Source: Sordariomycetes sp. S80-01Y (Eukaryota > Ascomycota > Sordariomycetes). Taken from it: 64,000 nucleotides of DNA. The number at the start of each line of letters is the position of its first letter. The first letter of the stretch is position 1. The position numbers were made by a program, and so were the translations under genes. Below are positions 11,607-21,822 of this stretch, piece after piece. Below the pieces are notes generated by a model that did no database searches, was not told the origin of the DNA, and saw only the letters and a list, made by a program, of their open reading frames with translations. The DNA lies in NCBI GenBank assembly GCA_037042185.1, contig JAXQJY010000033.1:806001-870000 (forward strand). Reading direction: 5' to 3'.

Positions 11607-11616
11607 ATTTATATAA
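11607..11616 (-). promoter_or_regulatory. TATA box of the Gly/Thr-rich repeat gene
   Basis: TTATATAAAT on the minus strand, 164 bases before the ATG at 11443. It is followed by a pyrimidine- and CA-rich leader, the usual layout of a strongly expressed fungal gene. Confidence 0.55.
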
Positions 11617-12991
11617 CATATAGCAGGACCGGCTATTGCTCGTGAATGTGGTGCGAGCTGTTCACAATCTCAAGACTTACATCATGGCGTTCCAAGGCAG
11701 TGGGCTGGCCTTCCTTGTTCCTTGCCTTGGTATCCGGTATGTAGCCTGCCTCCTTGCCCGTCAGCTCACAGCCAGATGAGATGCAGAACAGCACCTTTCG
11801 TCATAGCTCTGAGATCATGGTATCTGATCAGCACGCAAGAAGGCAAGCGCCAGAACTGCCGGGCCAGACAAACACCGACCAGCAGGGCCAGCAAGGCCAG
11901 CAAGGCAAGCTGCCGTGACACATTGCGGAACGGTGACGTTGTCCTGGCTGGCCACGGGCGCCTCCTGGCGCGAGGACCTCTGAGACGCAGGCACGCTGGG
12001 GGATGGCAAAGATACGTAGTCGTACGTACGTTGAGGGCCACGCTCGGACCACCAACGCCATCCAGACGCCCAGAAAGCTTGACAGAGCTTAGCTCCCCGG
12101 ACAGGTCTCGCCTTGAACCCACCTCGTCTTACAGGAAACGTAGCCGTTGAGCCGCATGGCCCCTTCCCCCCCTCCATATGACGACCTTGGACCCTGCTTA
12201 GCCACAACCCCCCCTCTGCGCTCCACCCAATCCCGGCGTGCGATGAAACGCACGTTAGCTCATGTTAGGCCCAGCGCGCGCCATCATGGCATCATCACTC
12301 CAGATCTTAACGTCACCAGCCACAGCTCGACAAGACGAGGGGCCCGCAGCGGGTGGCGCAACTGGGCAGCCCGGAGCTTGGAGGCCGAAATTGTGGAGAG
12401 CATGACGGAGCTGATCGGCACCGCGGGGCAGCGCAAAAAAGTTGGCCAGCTCCAAGTTTCTGCTTCCCAACCTGGGAAGAGGGTTGCGCGTCCTTTTCGC
12501 CAGTCTTCGTTCAGCGATCGCGTCTTCGGAGCTACGATCTCGATCGGGTCGCGGGCACGGGCATTTTCTCTGTCAGGACGAGGCTTGACAGGGACAGGGA
12601 CGAGCTTTGCGGCAGGCGGCAGACAGAACTGGGCAGCCCGCGTTGTCTGCCCTGCTTTGCGCCGGAGCAAGCAAATGCCGTGAAGCCGGAGGAGCGTCAG
12701 ACGACCCAATTTCGAAGCCAAGTATTGGAAGCGAGCATGAATGAATTGGCTTTACTAGCGAAAAAATTATTGAAGCCAAGCCTGGGGTATCCTGATCCTG
12801 AAAAAAGCAGCACGCTACAGTCTTCCCGTCCCGTCTGACTATTAGACGACCGACGTTTGGTTCAACAAGCTTCCCCCGGATGGCGCCTGCTTGAAGGCGC
12901 CTCAAACTACACTCCTGCCCGAACCCGCGAAAGAGCTCTCCGAGTGGAGAGACGTGGACCAAGGAGAGACCGTGCTGGGCGGCCGCGGCGT
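11617..12991. other. Intergenic, nothing recognised
   Basis: About 1.4 kb between the TATA box of the repeat gene and the stop of the MARVEL gene. Open frames of 77 to 178 codons exist on both strands, but they overlap each other and show no family features. A short GGCCAGCAA repeat lies near 11885-11910. Distal promoter elements of the repeat gene may be here. Confidence 0.5.
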
Positions 12992-13553
12992 CTAGACGTA
13001 GCTCCAGCGCTTCCAACCCCGACGCCTCCCAGCGTGCGCGGCCTCAGCTCGACGAGCGGTGCTCTCCTTGCGCCTGACCCAGAAGAAGCCCACGAGCGCC
13101 GAGACGAGCCAAAGGAGCGCCGAGAGGAAGGAGAAGGCGATGATGGCCTTGAACTTCCCGCAGGGGTCGCCGCGGAGGGAGACGTTGGACCAGGCGAAGG
13201 CTCCGCCGCAGAGGGTACCGTCAAGTTGCTAAGCACATCAGCGAACAAAATCCTGCCATCGTATGAGGACGAGGGAAACTCACATCAACGAGCAAGCCAA
13301 AGACCGCCCACCAGCAGATACTGATGACCAGGTCGATCGGCCAGTGGATGAAGGTGGACGAGAACGGGATCAGCCAGATGAGGGCCAGGAAGATTGATAT
13401 TCCCGCCACGACCTCGGCGTAGATGGAACGGCCGAGGGTCCAGGAGTCGGCGCGGGACTCGTGCAGGAATTCGCCGTTCACGCCGGCAACGATGGCGGCG
13501 AAGGCGAGCTCTGCGACCCGTAGGACGAGGCTGACGATGCGGTCGAGGGCCAT
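12992..13553 (-). CDS. MARVEL-domain-like four-TM membrane protein, two exons
   Basis: A 168-residue protein from exons 13553-13284 and 13228-12992, joined across a 55-base intron (GTGAGT donor, TTAG acceptor). Four membrane spans are visible: about residues 5-25, 44-64, 71-90 and 117-140. Two cysteines (97 and 113) lie in the loop between spans 3 and 4. The tail is short and basic (RRAEAAHAGRRRGWKRW). Spacing and the opening MALDRIVSLVLRVAELAF fit small fungal MARVEL proteins, related to Nce102/Fhn1, which organise plasma-membrane domains. The first ATG of the frame is used. Splicing keeps the frame (LLVD/QLDGTLCGG). The family call is from topology and motif feel, so the exact function is not known. 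Confidence 0.75.
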
Positions 13554-14081
13554 GTTTGGGATGGTTTCCGCCGTAGCAAGCAAACAGAAATTGGTATTCG
13601 GCGCAGAGGGTGCTTTGGGACAGTACTGCTAAGTCTACAGACGTTGGACAGAAAGCCTCGAACTCCTCAAGCCGGGCGCAGGAGAAATATATCGTACCAC
13701 CGTCGTCAATGCCTTACGACTGAGATGCCGCGTCGCGCTCCACATGACTCCCATCCCCAGCATGACCCTGCCCACCAAACCAGTTTTCGACGACCACAGC
13801 CAAGACCCAGGCTTGGACATTTCGGGAACGGTAGCCAACCAAAAAGTAATGCTGGCTTTGTTTGGGTTTGGCTCCAGGTGTTATGTGTGCGCACCTGATT
13901 GACTGCCGACAGATAGGGCGGGAGGTGAGGTCATGCGCCACGTCGTGTGCGCGGCGAGCTGAGCTGTCATTCGCGCCTCACCCACACCGACAAGGGAAGT
14001 TCTCAGCGTCGTGTCTCAGCCAGGAGTAGAAGCAGGACCTGGACGCAGGATGCTGCAGCACGGCTTGATTCATTTTTCTAT
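13554..14081. other. Intergenic, nothing recognised
   Basis: 528 bases between the start of the MARVEL gene and the stop of the acyl-CoA dehydrogenase gene, both on the minus strand. It would hold the MARVEL promoter. No gene is seen. Confidence 0.5.
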
Positions 14082-16069
14082 TCACAGTTTGGCGGACGCG
14101 CCTGGCTTTGGGGAGCCATAGACGATGGCTGCATCCCGTTCCAGGCTTGCTGTCTGGGCTGACTGTGACGTGACGAAATGCTCGCTGATGAAACGCCCAA
14201 AAATGTCGCTGGCGACTGCATTGCCGTCGCTTTGGGCATCTACTTGGAGGAGAACGGCAATCAAGAGCCGGGCAACGTCCCAGAGAATGTCGCGGGCATC
14301 GCCCATCAGCTCACTCTGAGATCCATTGGCGATGCGCTCCCGAATGGCGCGCCACCTACGCAGAGGTTCCCAGCTTGCCGCTGTCTGCCCATGGCCTTGA
14401 TACTTGGATGCTTTTTGGAAAGAGCCCTCCAAAGCATCGAGCGAATCCTTGCCTCCCTTGGGATGCTTCACCGCCCGGATGAAATCGGTGCTCAGCACAT
14501 CAGTAGTACCCTCCCATATTGGGAGCACGCCGCAGTCGCGCCACAAGCGCGAGATGTTCAGATGTTCCTGCTCAGAGTTCTCCATGTACCCAACACCACC
14601 GAGAGCCTCCATGCAGTTGAAAACGAGAGGGACCGAGAGCTTGCAGACGTAGGCCTTGGTGATCTGGGTAAGGACGCGAAGCAAGGCAGCCGCGTGCTTT
14701 GGATCAGGTATTAGCGCGGCCAGCGCATCAGACACCTGGAAACTTCCTTGATTCGAATGCTCTGCCATTCCAAGGACATGGGCCGTGAAGAACGTGAGCA
14801 GCATGTGTCCTCGGTGTTCTGCCGTTATCCTTGCCAGGGTCCTCATGTGAAGATGACTCTCTGTAAGCTTGGCTCGACCACCCCGGCCAGTCCCAATCTC
14901 TCGAACCTGGGCGAACGCTTTCGCAATGCTCAGGGCTCGAGACACGTTACCAACTGCAGCAACGGCAGAATGAATACGAGTAATGTTAAGCACGGCGCTG
15001 ATTACTTGGATCCCCTTGCCCTCTTCCCCAATCATCCAGGCTCGCATGTCGTTCAATACCAGCTCGGCCGTAGGTAACGGTCTAGTTCCGACTTTATTCT
15101 TGAGTCTTTGGATGCGGATGCCGTTGAGTTCAGTCTCACTCTGGCTGTGAGCATCGCCCAACTTCTTGAGCTTGCGCATTGGCGCCAAAAAAGCAGACAA
15201 ACTTCCTTTCGATGTGCGAGCCAGAGCAATGGTCACATTGCAGTCTGTCGCTGAGGAAAACCATTTAAACCCACTAAGACTCCAAGGTCCAAGAGGTATA
15301 CCGCCTTCTGCGACCCCATCATGAGCGCTGGGCGATACGGGAGTGGCAATAGTTTCCGTGAGAGACACATCGCTGCCCCCTGTCCGCTCCGTCATCCACT
15401 GCCCACTTGTCCACGCCATAGCTGGGTCTCGAGATGTGAGGCGACTGTAGACATATTCAAGCAGCGTGCGCTGATCATCCGAAAGCACGTGGCTTGCCTG
15501 GTTAGCGACTAACTGCATCTGCAAGACCCGGGCGGCGCCATCTTGCATTGCTGAGGGACAAGCAACGTTTGCGCAAGAGGGCTCCCATAGCTGAAGTCGT
15601 AGGAACTGCAAACTTCTGGAAAAGGGGCCGTACGGCGTATCATAGGCCGTAGCAACGAAGCTATATCATGTTAGCTGCAGGCGTCTTCACGAGCTAGGAG
15701 GCGCCTACCCTTTTTTGTGGCCGAACTTCTGGAGCTCCCTCCAGCCTTCTCCCGTCACTAGGTCGCCAGTCCACAATCCAAAAGCATTCCGACCAGACCC
15801 TTTCAAATAAGGCGCATTACGCTCAGAGTCAGTGATCCACGCGAATACTTGGGGCGAGATAACATCTTGGCCGAGTTGTGATACTTCTGTCTCGTTGGCT
15901 GAGGCTATGACATTCGGTAGGAAGACTGTTTCTCCATCAACTAAGGGTTATAGAATACAATACGACAGAACTTACGGCGGTAGCATCGTTGAAAGGTCTC
16001 ATCAAAGAATTGATTCGTCAAAGCAGGAGCTTCCTGGAAGAAACCCTTGTCTGATCCGGAGGGCTCCAT
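14082..16069 (-). CDS. AidB-like acyl-CoA dehydrogenase with C-terminal AKL, three exons
   Basis: A 629-residue flavoprotein of the acyl-CoA dehydrogenase family, AidB-like branch, from exons 16069-15976, 15925-15709 and 15660-14082. The introns are 50 and 48 bases. Family marks are GFFQEAP near the start, WITDSERN, WMTERTGGSDV (from residue 192), NVTRIHSAVAAVG-like text (NITRIHSAVAAVG) and LPIWEGTTDVLSTDF near 485. Such enzymes oxidise acyl-CoA-type substrates with FAD; the substrate here is unknown. The protein ends in AKL, a type 1 peroxisomal targeting signal, which points to peroxisomes and fungal beta-oxidation rather than mitochondria. The ATG at 16069 is chosen because homologs, as I recall them, begin close to GFFQ…NQF. 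A closer AG exists for intron 1 but would give only 35 bases; the 50-base choice yields the family-like RLFLP. Confidence 0.88.
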
Positions 16070-18570
16070 GGTTAGTAGCCTTTTTTATTCAATTCGAGTT
16101 TGCAGGAAGAATGTGAAGAAAACCATCTCTGGTGGCTGGTTATCGTCGGTCGACTTGACCAACAGCTCCACTCTCGCCGAGGTCCTCTGCGGGGAGATGG
16201 AATGAATGAGACGTTGAAGCATGTGGACTGCAGGTCGAAAGCCCCGTCACTCTGGGGTAGCGGAAACATTCCGCTGGGGACTCCCATCCGCATCTCTTCT
16301 TCTCTCTCTTTCCCACGAATTGCGATTGGAGAGCTATCCACGGTGAATTCGCAAAGGGACTGCTCCATGGACTAACTACGGCCCGCGTCTCGCGGTCAAT
16401 GGGATCTTGCCCCCCGCGGCGCCGAGTAATCTAGAGTTTCCTGTGCCACATCCACGCGCTGTTGGCTTCGGGTCAATCACCGCAAACGTCTGGTCGAGCA
16501 CTAAGATGGCGACCGGACCAGTCAGTGATAACCTTGTCGGTGTATAATTAGAGCCCGCGTGCCAGACACTTAACTCTAGGCAGCAGGCGATAGGATACTG
16601 CCCCGGCCAAGTTGAGCTTTCGTCGAGACTGTCGCCCGGAGGACAAGAGATTTCCTGAAATAGGGCACTTGGGTCCGCGACGCTCGATTCGGCCCTGTGC
16701 CGCGCGCTGGGAGTGATGGTGCGATGCGTTGGTGACTGACAGGTTCATGATTGCCCTTATTTCCTGTCGCCGGCTTTATTTTCTCGTGGGAAGAGGTTAT
16801 CTCGTCGGTCAGAGCTGAAGTAAGCCAACAGCAGCCTCAACGAGGGCAGTGCCTACTGGAAGTTGCTCTGCGCAGCCACATAGTCCTCGGACCCCGTTGT
16901 CAGCCTCGAGGTGCGCCACAAGACCCGAGCCCCGCCACGGCCGCTGCCATCGTACCTGCGAGGAACGAGAAGGATTTGATGGTTCTGTCGGCTACTTGGC
17001 CAATGAGGGAAGTAGCTGTACGTGGAAAGTGAAGGGTGTCGCGCCTACCTTCTGTACGGAGGCAGCACCGACGCCCCCTGAAGGTCCTGAAAGGTCTCCG
17101 GCGGGCAGTGGGTGGAGGGAAGTTGCGCAGGTCACCGAGGTGGGGTCCGTGCCCTGAGAGCCCCTCATCATCCCGAACGTAGATTTACCCATCACAGCCA
17201 GATCATCCAGAGCCGGAGCCAGAGCGCCATCTCCTTCAACCCTGTATCAACATCGCCGCAGACGAGCATCGCCAACCATCCGGCCCTTGTGCTGTTGCTA
17301 ATTGTGGCATCGATCGAGACCCAAGGCATCCCCGACCTGGCTGCTCACGCCTCCCACTGCTCAACGCCGCAATCGCACGCTGGAGTCTCGCCCTGTGATT
17401 GCTGTCTGGCCAGCTCGTACCGCACAGTCAGAGCTTTCCTCAAACTTCATTTCCGGCGCTGCAAGATCTGCGTCGGTCTCGCGTTCTCTCATCAAATCTT
17501 CATCCCGTTCTTGAACCACAGAGATGGCGTGTTAACATAGGTAGCTGTCTTGGCTAGGTTATTGGACAGACGACGGACCTCATGCACAATCCCTGCGGCC
17601 CTTCAAGTCGTTTCTGGAGTCGAAACGCCGCAGATCCCTTCCCGATGCGCGGATCGTCCTTCCGAGCTGAAATCCCTGGGAAGCCAAGATACCTCGCCCC
17701 GTTTGTTTTGGCGAGCGGCTCCTCCTGGTTGCAGCCATAGTGCCGGGAACCTAGCATCTGTCTCTGCCCTCCACATGGATCAGGGTTTCACCAAGGTGCC
17801 TTCCAGACCTATTTCCGGACATAGCACACGTACGAGCGATCCAATGCTGCATCTCAAACTCAAATTTCCTCCATCGTGGATCCCGGCGTACCGAGACACG
17901 ATGCTCGCGAGTTTCCTCCCAGAACCGTTGATTCCAAACTGTGTCCTCGTACGAGCCCTGGCACGCCCTATTCGACGGAAAGTTTGTAGGGCTGAGGATT
18001 GGCTACGAATGAGCTTCCCCCAGCGGTACCTCGATCCAGACCCGAGGGCAGTCTTACATCTTGACTGGATGGCCCTATACTCATGACCCTGGACGGTGTA
18101 CTATCCACCCGAGACAAGGGTCTTCCTACATGACATCCTGACCCCACGGTCCTAACCCTCACGAGAAAAGCCCGACAGCCACCTGGCCTCCCGTCTTGAT
18201 CACACTCAATGGCTGTTGGCTGACTTGTTGCTAGCGAGTAGCGATTTGCAAAGCCTTCCGATCGCACTCAGCACCGCCAAGCCGCCGTCCTAGCTCTGCC
18301 GGATTCCTTGTCTCCCCCTTTCTACCCACGTTTACTGGACGACGCCGCGGCTAGCAATGTCATCCGAAGGGGGGTGAACCCACCCCGTCTCCGCTCGTGA
18401 TCCCGTTCCCCATCAGTAGTTCCCGCACCGTTTCACCCAGCATGGGAGCCGTTGTCCAGGCCTCGCCCTATAGACACTTTTCGACTCCGGTCAGCCTTGC
18501 TCGCGCCGTCCTCTGTTTAAGTGCCGCCTAGGGACGATCACACGTGTTGCGGGAGCGCCCGCTATGCTGC
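16070..18570. other. Long intergenic region
   Basis: About 2.5 kb between two divergent genes. A 98-codon ATG frame on the minus strand (16368-16072) ends with a TAA that lies two bases before the acyl-CoA dehydrogenase ATG and could be an upstream ORF in its leader. Plus-strand frames at 17112-17540 and 17550-18086 (142 and 178 codons) resemble no family I know and are probably chance. The interval from about 18290 to 18570 would be the promoter of the NmrA-like gene. Confidence 0.5.
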
Positions 18571-18580
18571 TGGATAAAAG
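18571..18580 (+). promoter_or_regulatory. TATA-like element of the NmrA-like gene
   Basis: TGGATAAAAG about 100 bases before the ATG at 18680. A CACGTG E-box lies just upstream at 18541-18546. Position is plausible; no more can be said from sequence. Confidence 0.4.
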
Positions 18581-18679
18581 CAGGCCGCGCTCTTCGCTCA
18601 ATAAGTACCCGAGTCCTTGCCCCAAGAACAACCGTCTTACGCTCGAGCTCCACTGTCTAAGTCTTCGGCGATCAAGACC

Positions 18680-19752
18680 ATGATGCGAATAGCTGTTGCT
18701 GGAGGGGGCGGACTGGGCTACCTGCTAGCCACTAGCATATCCCAAGCCGAAAACGCGTACAATGTTGTCGTGCTGTCTCGAACAGTAAGTGCTCGCCCCC
18801 AAAAGCATCCACTCAAGCCCCCGAAAGACTTACCCGAACGCGCCTAGGCACGACCCGAGTACGCAGCTCTCGACATACAGGTGCAGCCCGTCAACTATTA
18901 CAGCCACGAAAGCCTCAACTATGCGTTGCAGGGTGTCGACATGGTCATATCGACTGTCACTGGCCCTGAGCAACTAAATCTCATTCTTGCTGCGGGCGAA
19001 GGCCACGTGCGGCACTTTGTCCCGGGCGAATTCGAGGGCAGCCTCAGCCGTCGACCGGCGAATGACGCTCTGGATCGTGGCTCGGCGCAGGCTCTAGACC
19101 TACTCCGGCATCTCGACGATAGAAGACGCATGCGATACACCGTATTCTCATGTGGCGTCTTCATGGAGGCCTTCTTACCTTATGGACTGGGATCGCTGGG
19201 GATTGGTTACGGCTCGGGCATGGCCGGCGCGGGCGACTACATCATCGACATGAACGCTGGGACGGCTGAGTATGCAGAGCGCGACTCGAAGCGGAACCAT
19301 ATTAAGCTGTGCCTTACCTCGGTCCACGACGTAGTCCGTTTCGTGGTGGCAGCCCTCGATCTTGGACCCCGACACTGGCCCCACGAGCTGACCATGCGCG
19401 GGGACCGCCTCTCCGTAAAGGATCTGGTCACCACTTGCAGCATGGTTGGAAACGGTAAGACTGCTCCCCATAACTCTGGATCTCAGACACGCGATGAGGC
19501 TAACCCGGTCTAGTCACGTTCAATAGTCAAGTCCTACACTACCCGGATCTGGCTCTGTATCACAGCCACTACGTGCGCATCGAGAACTACGAACGAGCGG
19601 CCTACTATCAACGACTGCTCGCGACGGCCGACGGACGATATGACTTCTCGAGGGCGAGCTTGAACGAGATTGTTGCGAACAGCCCCGCGGTCAGCGTGCA
19701 GCCGCTGACCTTCGCGCAATGGATGACCAGCCAGTGGCGGCCATCTCCTTGA
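18680..19752 (+). CDS. NmrA-like / isoflavone-reductase-like NAD(P)-binding protein, three exons
   Basis: A 316-residue protein from exons 18680-18784, 18848-19454 and 19514-19752. Introns of 63 and 59 bases have GTAAGT and GTAAGA donors and CTAG acceptors. It opens with MMRIAVAGGGGLGYLLA, a Rossmann GxGGxG-type dinucleotide-binding loop, followed by VVVLSRT at the end of strand 2. Next come VDMVISTVTG and HFVPGEFEGS, as in the NmrA/isoflavone reductase group of atypical short-chain dehydrogenases, and the helical end FAQWMTSQW. Fungal members include redox sensors and ketone reductases of secondary metabolism; no substrate can be named here. Two ATGs are adjacent; the first is used. It is convergent with the D123-like gene, and no biosynthetic core enzyme lies nearby. 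Confidence 0.88.
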
Positions 19753-20441
19753 GTTGATGAAGCAATCGCCCAGACATCCATATTCTTCAGCGCAGGCGTT
19801 GAGGTTCGGTCACTTTCAAACTATCTACTACATTCACTATTCACACACGTCAACTACGTAGTACAATAGAAGAGGAGTCTTGAGGGCTCTGGAAACAACG
19901 CTCGTTGATAACTTCGCTATGTCTAATTTCTAGTCACGATAACCTCATTTTCATGTTGCACGTTCAGTACTCTATCACGCTCTGATCACGGCATCTTCCC
20001 TTGTTGACAAAAGCCCTCACCGCCCCAATTTTCCCTCGCATTCTCAACCCGATCGCATGCTCGCGTCGTAAACCCTCTCCCGTAAGACCCGCAGGGCAAC
20101 GTCTCCGAATTCCGAGAGTGACTCTGAACCGATCGCACCAAAGAACCAAAATCGTGGCGCCGCAGAAGCTCATAGGCCGGCTCGTACCGAGTGATCGACG
20201 GTTCCTGGCCGCCGCCCGACAGGGGTGGGTGTGGGTTCGCCACCAAGGCAGATTCGCCCAACGTCGGTCGTAAAATGGAATCAGGGAACCAGGAAGGGCA
20301 ATTCGCAGCGTATTGAAGATATCGATAGGCGAGCGGCCGGATTTGGGATGGGACGGATGCCATTGTTTATGAGGCTTGCTCCCGCGCTATAATTGCTGCT
20401 CATTGGTCGGTGGTAGCGTGTAAGCCAGGCGAGCCAGGGGG
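19753..20441. other. Intergenic between convergent genes, with a doubtful small frame
   Basis: 689 bases between two convergent genes. A 125-codon ATG frame on the minus strand (20363-19986) begins MASVPSQIRPLAYRYLQYAA and could be a small real protein, but I recognise no family and its 3' half reads less like coding sequence. Otherwise this is 3' flanking DNA. Confidence 0.35.
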
Positions 20442-21452
20442 TCAGTAAGTTAATCGAAACTCAACGGCATCCCGCTTTCCGTATAGCAGGTCCATGTCAT
20501 CTACCCAGTGAAACAAACAGCTCCCACACGTGCCTTTCGCACCGAAAACGTTGAGTTCCAGCAGGCACATATCGTACGTCCACCAGTTTGGCGGCTCCCT
20601 CTGCTCATCCCAGATCACATCAAACGTGAACCCCTGCTTCATGAGCAGCTCATCCTCGGACGACGGGCCTAGCTCCTCCATAATCATGGTGTGGATCGCG
20701 ACCGACCCCCTCGTGATGTGCTTTGCCTTCTCCTGCCGCTGGGCGTTGCGGAGATGGGCGTAGCGCCACGGCTTGTGCCATTGATATTGCGATATGGCGG
20801 TGATCCTCCCCGTGCCGGGGGCGCAGAAGACGCGGTACTGCTTGGAGGGGGAGAAGGTCTTCTCGAAGGGGAGGAAGAAGATGGGTATCTTCTCGGCACC
20901 CAGGTCGAGCTCCTTGAGGAGGGCGTCGCGCGCACTCTGTGAGGTGACGAGTTTGAGGATCACGTCGGACATGGCAAAGGTGGACATGTTTGGTGGCCTG
21001 CCCCGGTCCTCTGGCCGACGGCTAGCCGCCCGAACTCCGTCTTTGGGGGAACAGGTGTTCAGTCTGATGAACCTCCCAACATCTGGGTACGTGGTTCTTG
21101 CGAAGGCGTGGCCGAGCATGTCGAGGATGAGCTCCCTGTAAGGCCAGCCCAGAATCCTTGTCCTTGTCGAAACAGCCGCCGCATCGACGAGGATTTGAAC
21201 CTCCCAACGCGTGAGGCTCACGACCTGCACATCCTTCTTCGGGATACTCCGTGTCCCGAGAACGAGCTTGAGCCAGCGACCAAAGTAGTAGGGTGTTTCG
21301 GAAGGGACAGCCAGGTCGTGCCCACGCGGCAGCGCTGAGTTGGGATGGGACGAGGTGTTGTAGTGTTTCGGCGGTTGGTTCCGCTCAATGTCTCTCTTGA
21401 CTGAAGAGAAAGCGATGCGACGGACTGTGGTATGTATATGACCCTGACCCAT
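20442..21452 (-). CDS. D123 (Cdc123)-like protein
   Basis: An intronless 336-residue protein that resembles the D123 family, ATP-grasp-like proteins whose founder Cdc123 helps assemble eIF2. The cues are FIRLNTCSPKDG (compare the KLNWSSPKDA region of Cdc123), LPFEKTFSPSKQYRVFC, ITAISQYQWHKPW and the acidic end LLELNVFGAKG…FHWVDD. In D123 members the conserved acidic residues near the end bind Mg-ATP. Sequence identity to true Cdc123 looks low, so this is more likely a diverged fungal paralogue than the essential factor itself. The first 60 or so residues look unstructured, and the ATG at 21452 is the only one before the conserved part. It lies in tandem with the DDX60-like helicase. Confidence 0.65.
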   Translation of the reverse strand: MGQGHIHTTVRRIAFSSVKRDIERNQPPKHYNTSSHPNSALPRGHDLAVPSETPYYFGRWLKLVLGTRSIPKKDVQVVSLTRWEVQILVDAAAVSTRTRILGWPYRELILDMLGHAFARTTYPDVGRFIRLNTCSPKDGVRAASRRPEDRGRPPNMSTFAMSDVILKLVTSQSARDALLKELDLGAEKIPIFFLPFEKTFSPSKQYRVFCAPGTGRITAISQYQWHKPWRYAHLRNAQRQEKAKHITRGSVAIHTMIMEELGPSSEDELLMKQGFTFDVIWDEQREPPNWWTYDMCLLELNVFGAKGTCGSCLFHWVDDMDLLYGKRDAVEFRLTY

Positions 21453-21822
21453 GCTCGCGGCTCTGGTGACACCCTCAGCGAGTGAAAGATTTATTCTGAG
21501 AGTAGTTTACCAATGAGAACGTGATGACAGACTGGGTGCTCACCATGGTAGGACGACGAAGCGAGGTGGGCATGGAAAGGCAGACTCGGAGCGGCCATGG
21601 TCAGCGTGGTGGTTCTTGCCATGCCACATCTTTGTGGTGAAGCGCGAAGAGGGAATGTGCGACGCCAAAAATAACAGCACTCATTAAGGGGGGGAAATCA
21701 ATCTATGAAGATGCATCTATCTCTAGGTACCATCTTGGCAACATCGTCCATCTCATCATAACCAGTTGTCTCGTCGTACTTTTGCCATCCAGCACACCAC
21801 ACCAGCCACAAAATGGCCGCGT
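21453..21822. other. Intergenic, nothing recognised
   Basis: 370 bases between the D123-like start and the helicase stop, both genes on the minus strand. It would hold the D123-like promoter and the helicase 3' flank. Confidence 0.5.

Noticed and set aside
17112-18086. Plus-strand frames of 142 and 178 codons upstream of the NmrA-like gene
   Set aside because: No motifs, no conserved start, and no consistent splice chain. Treated as intergenic.
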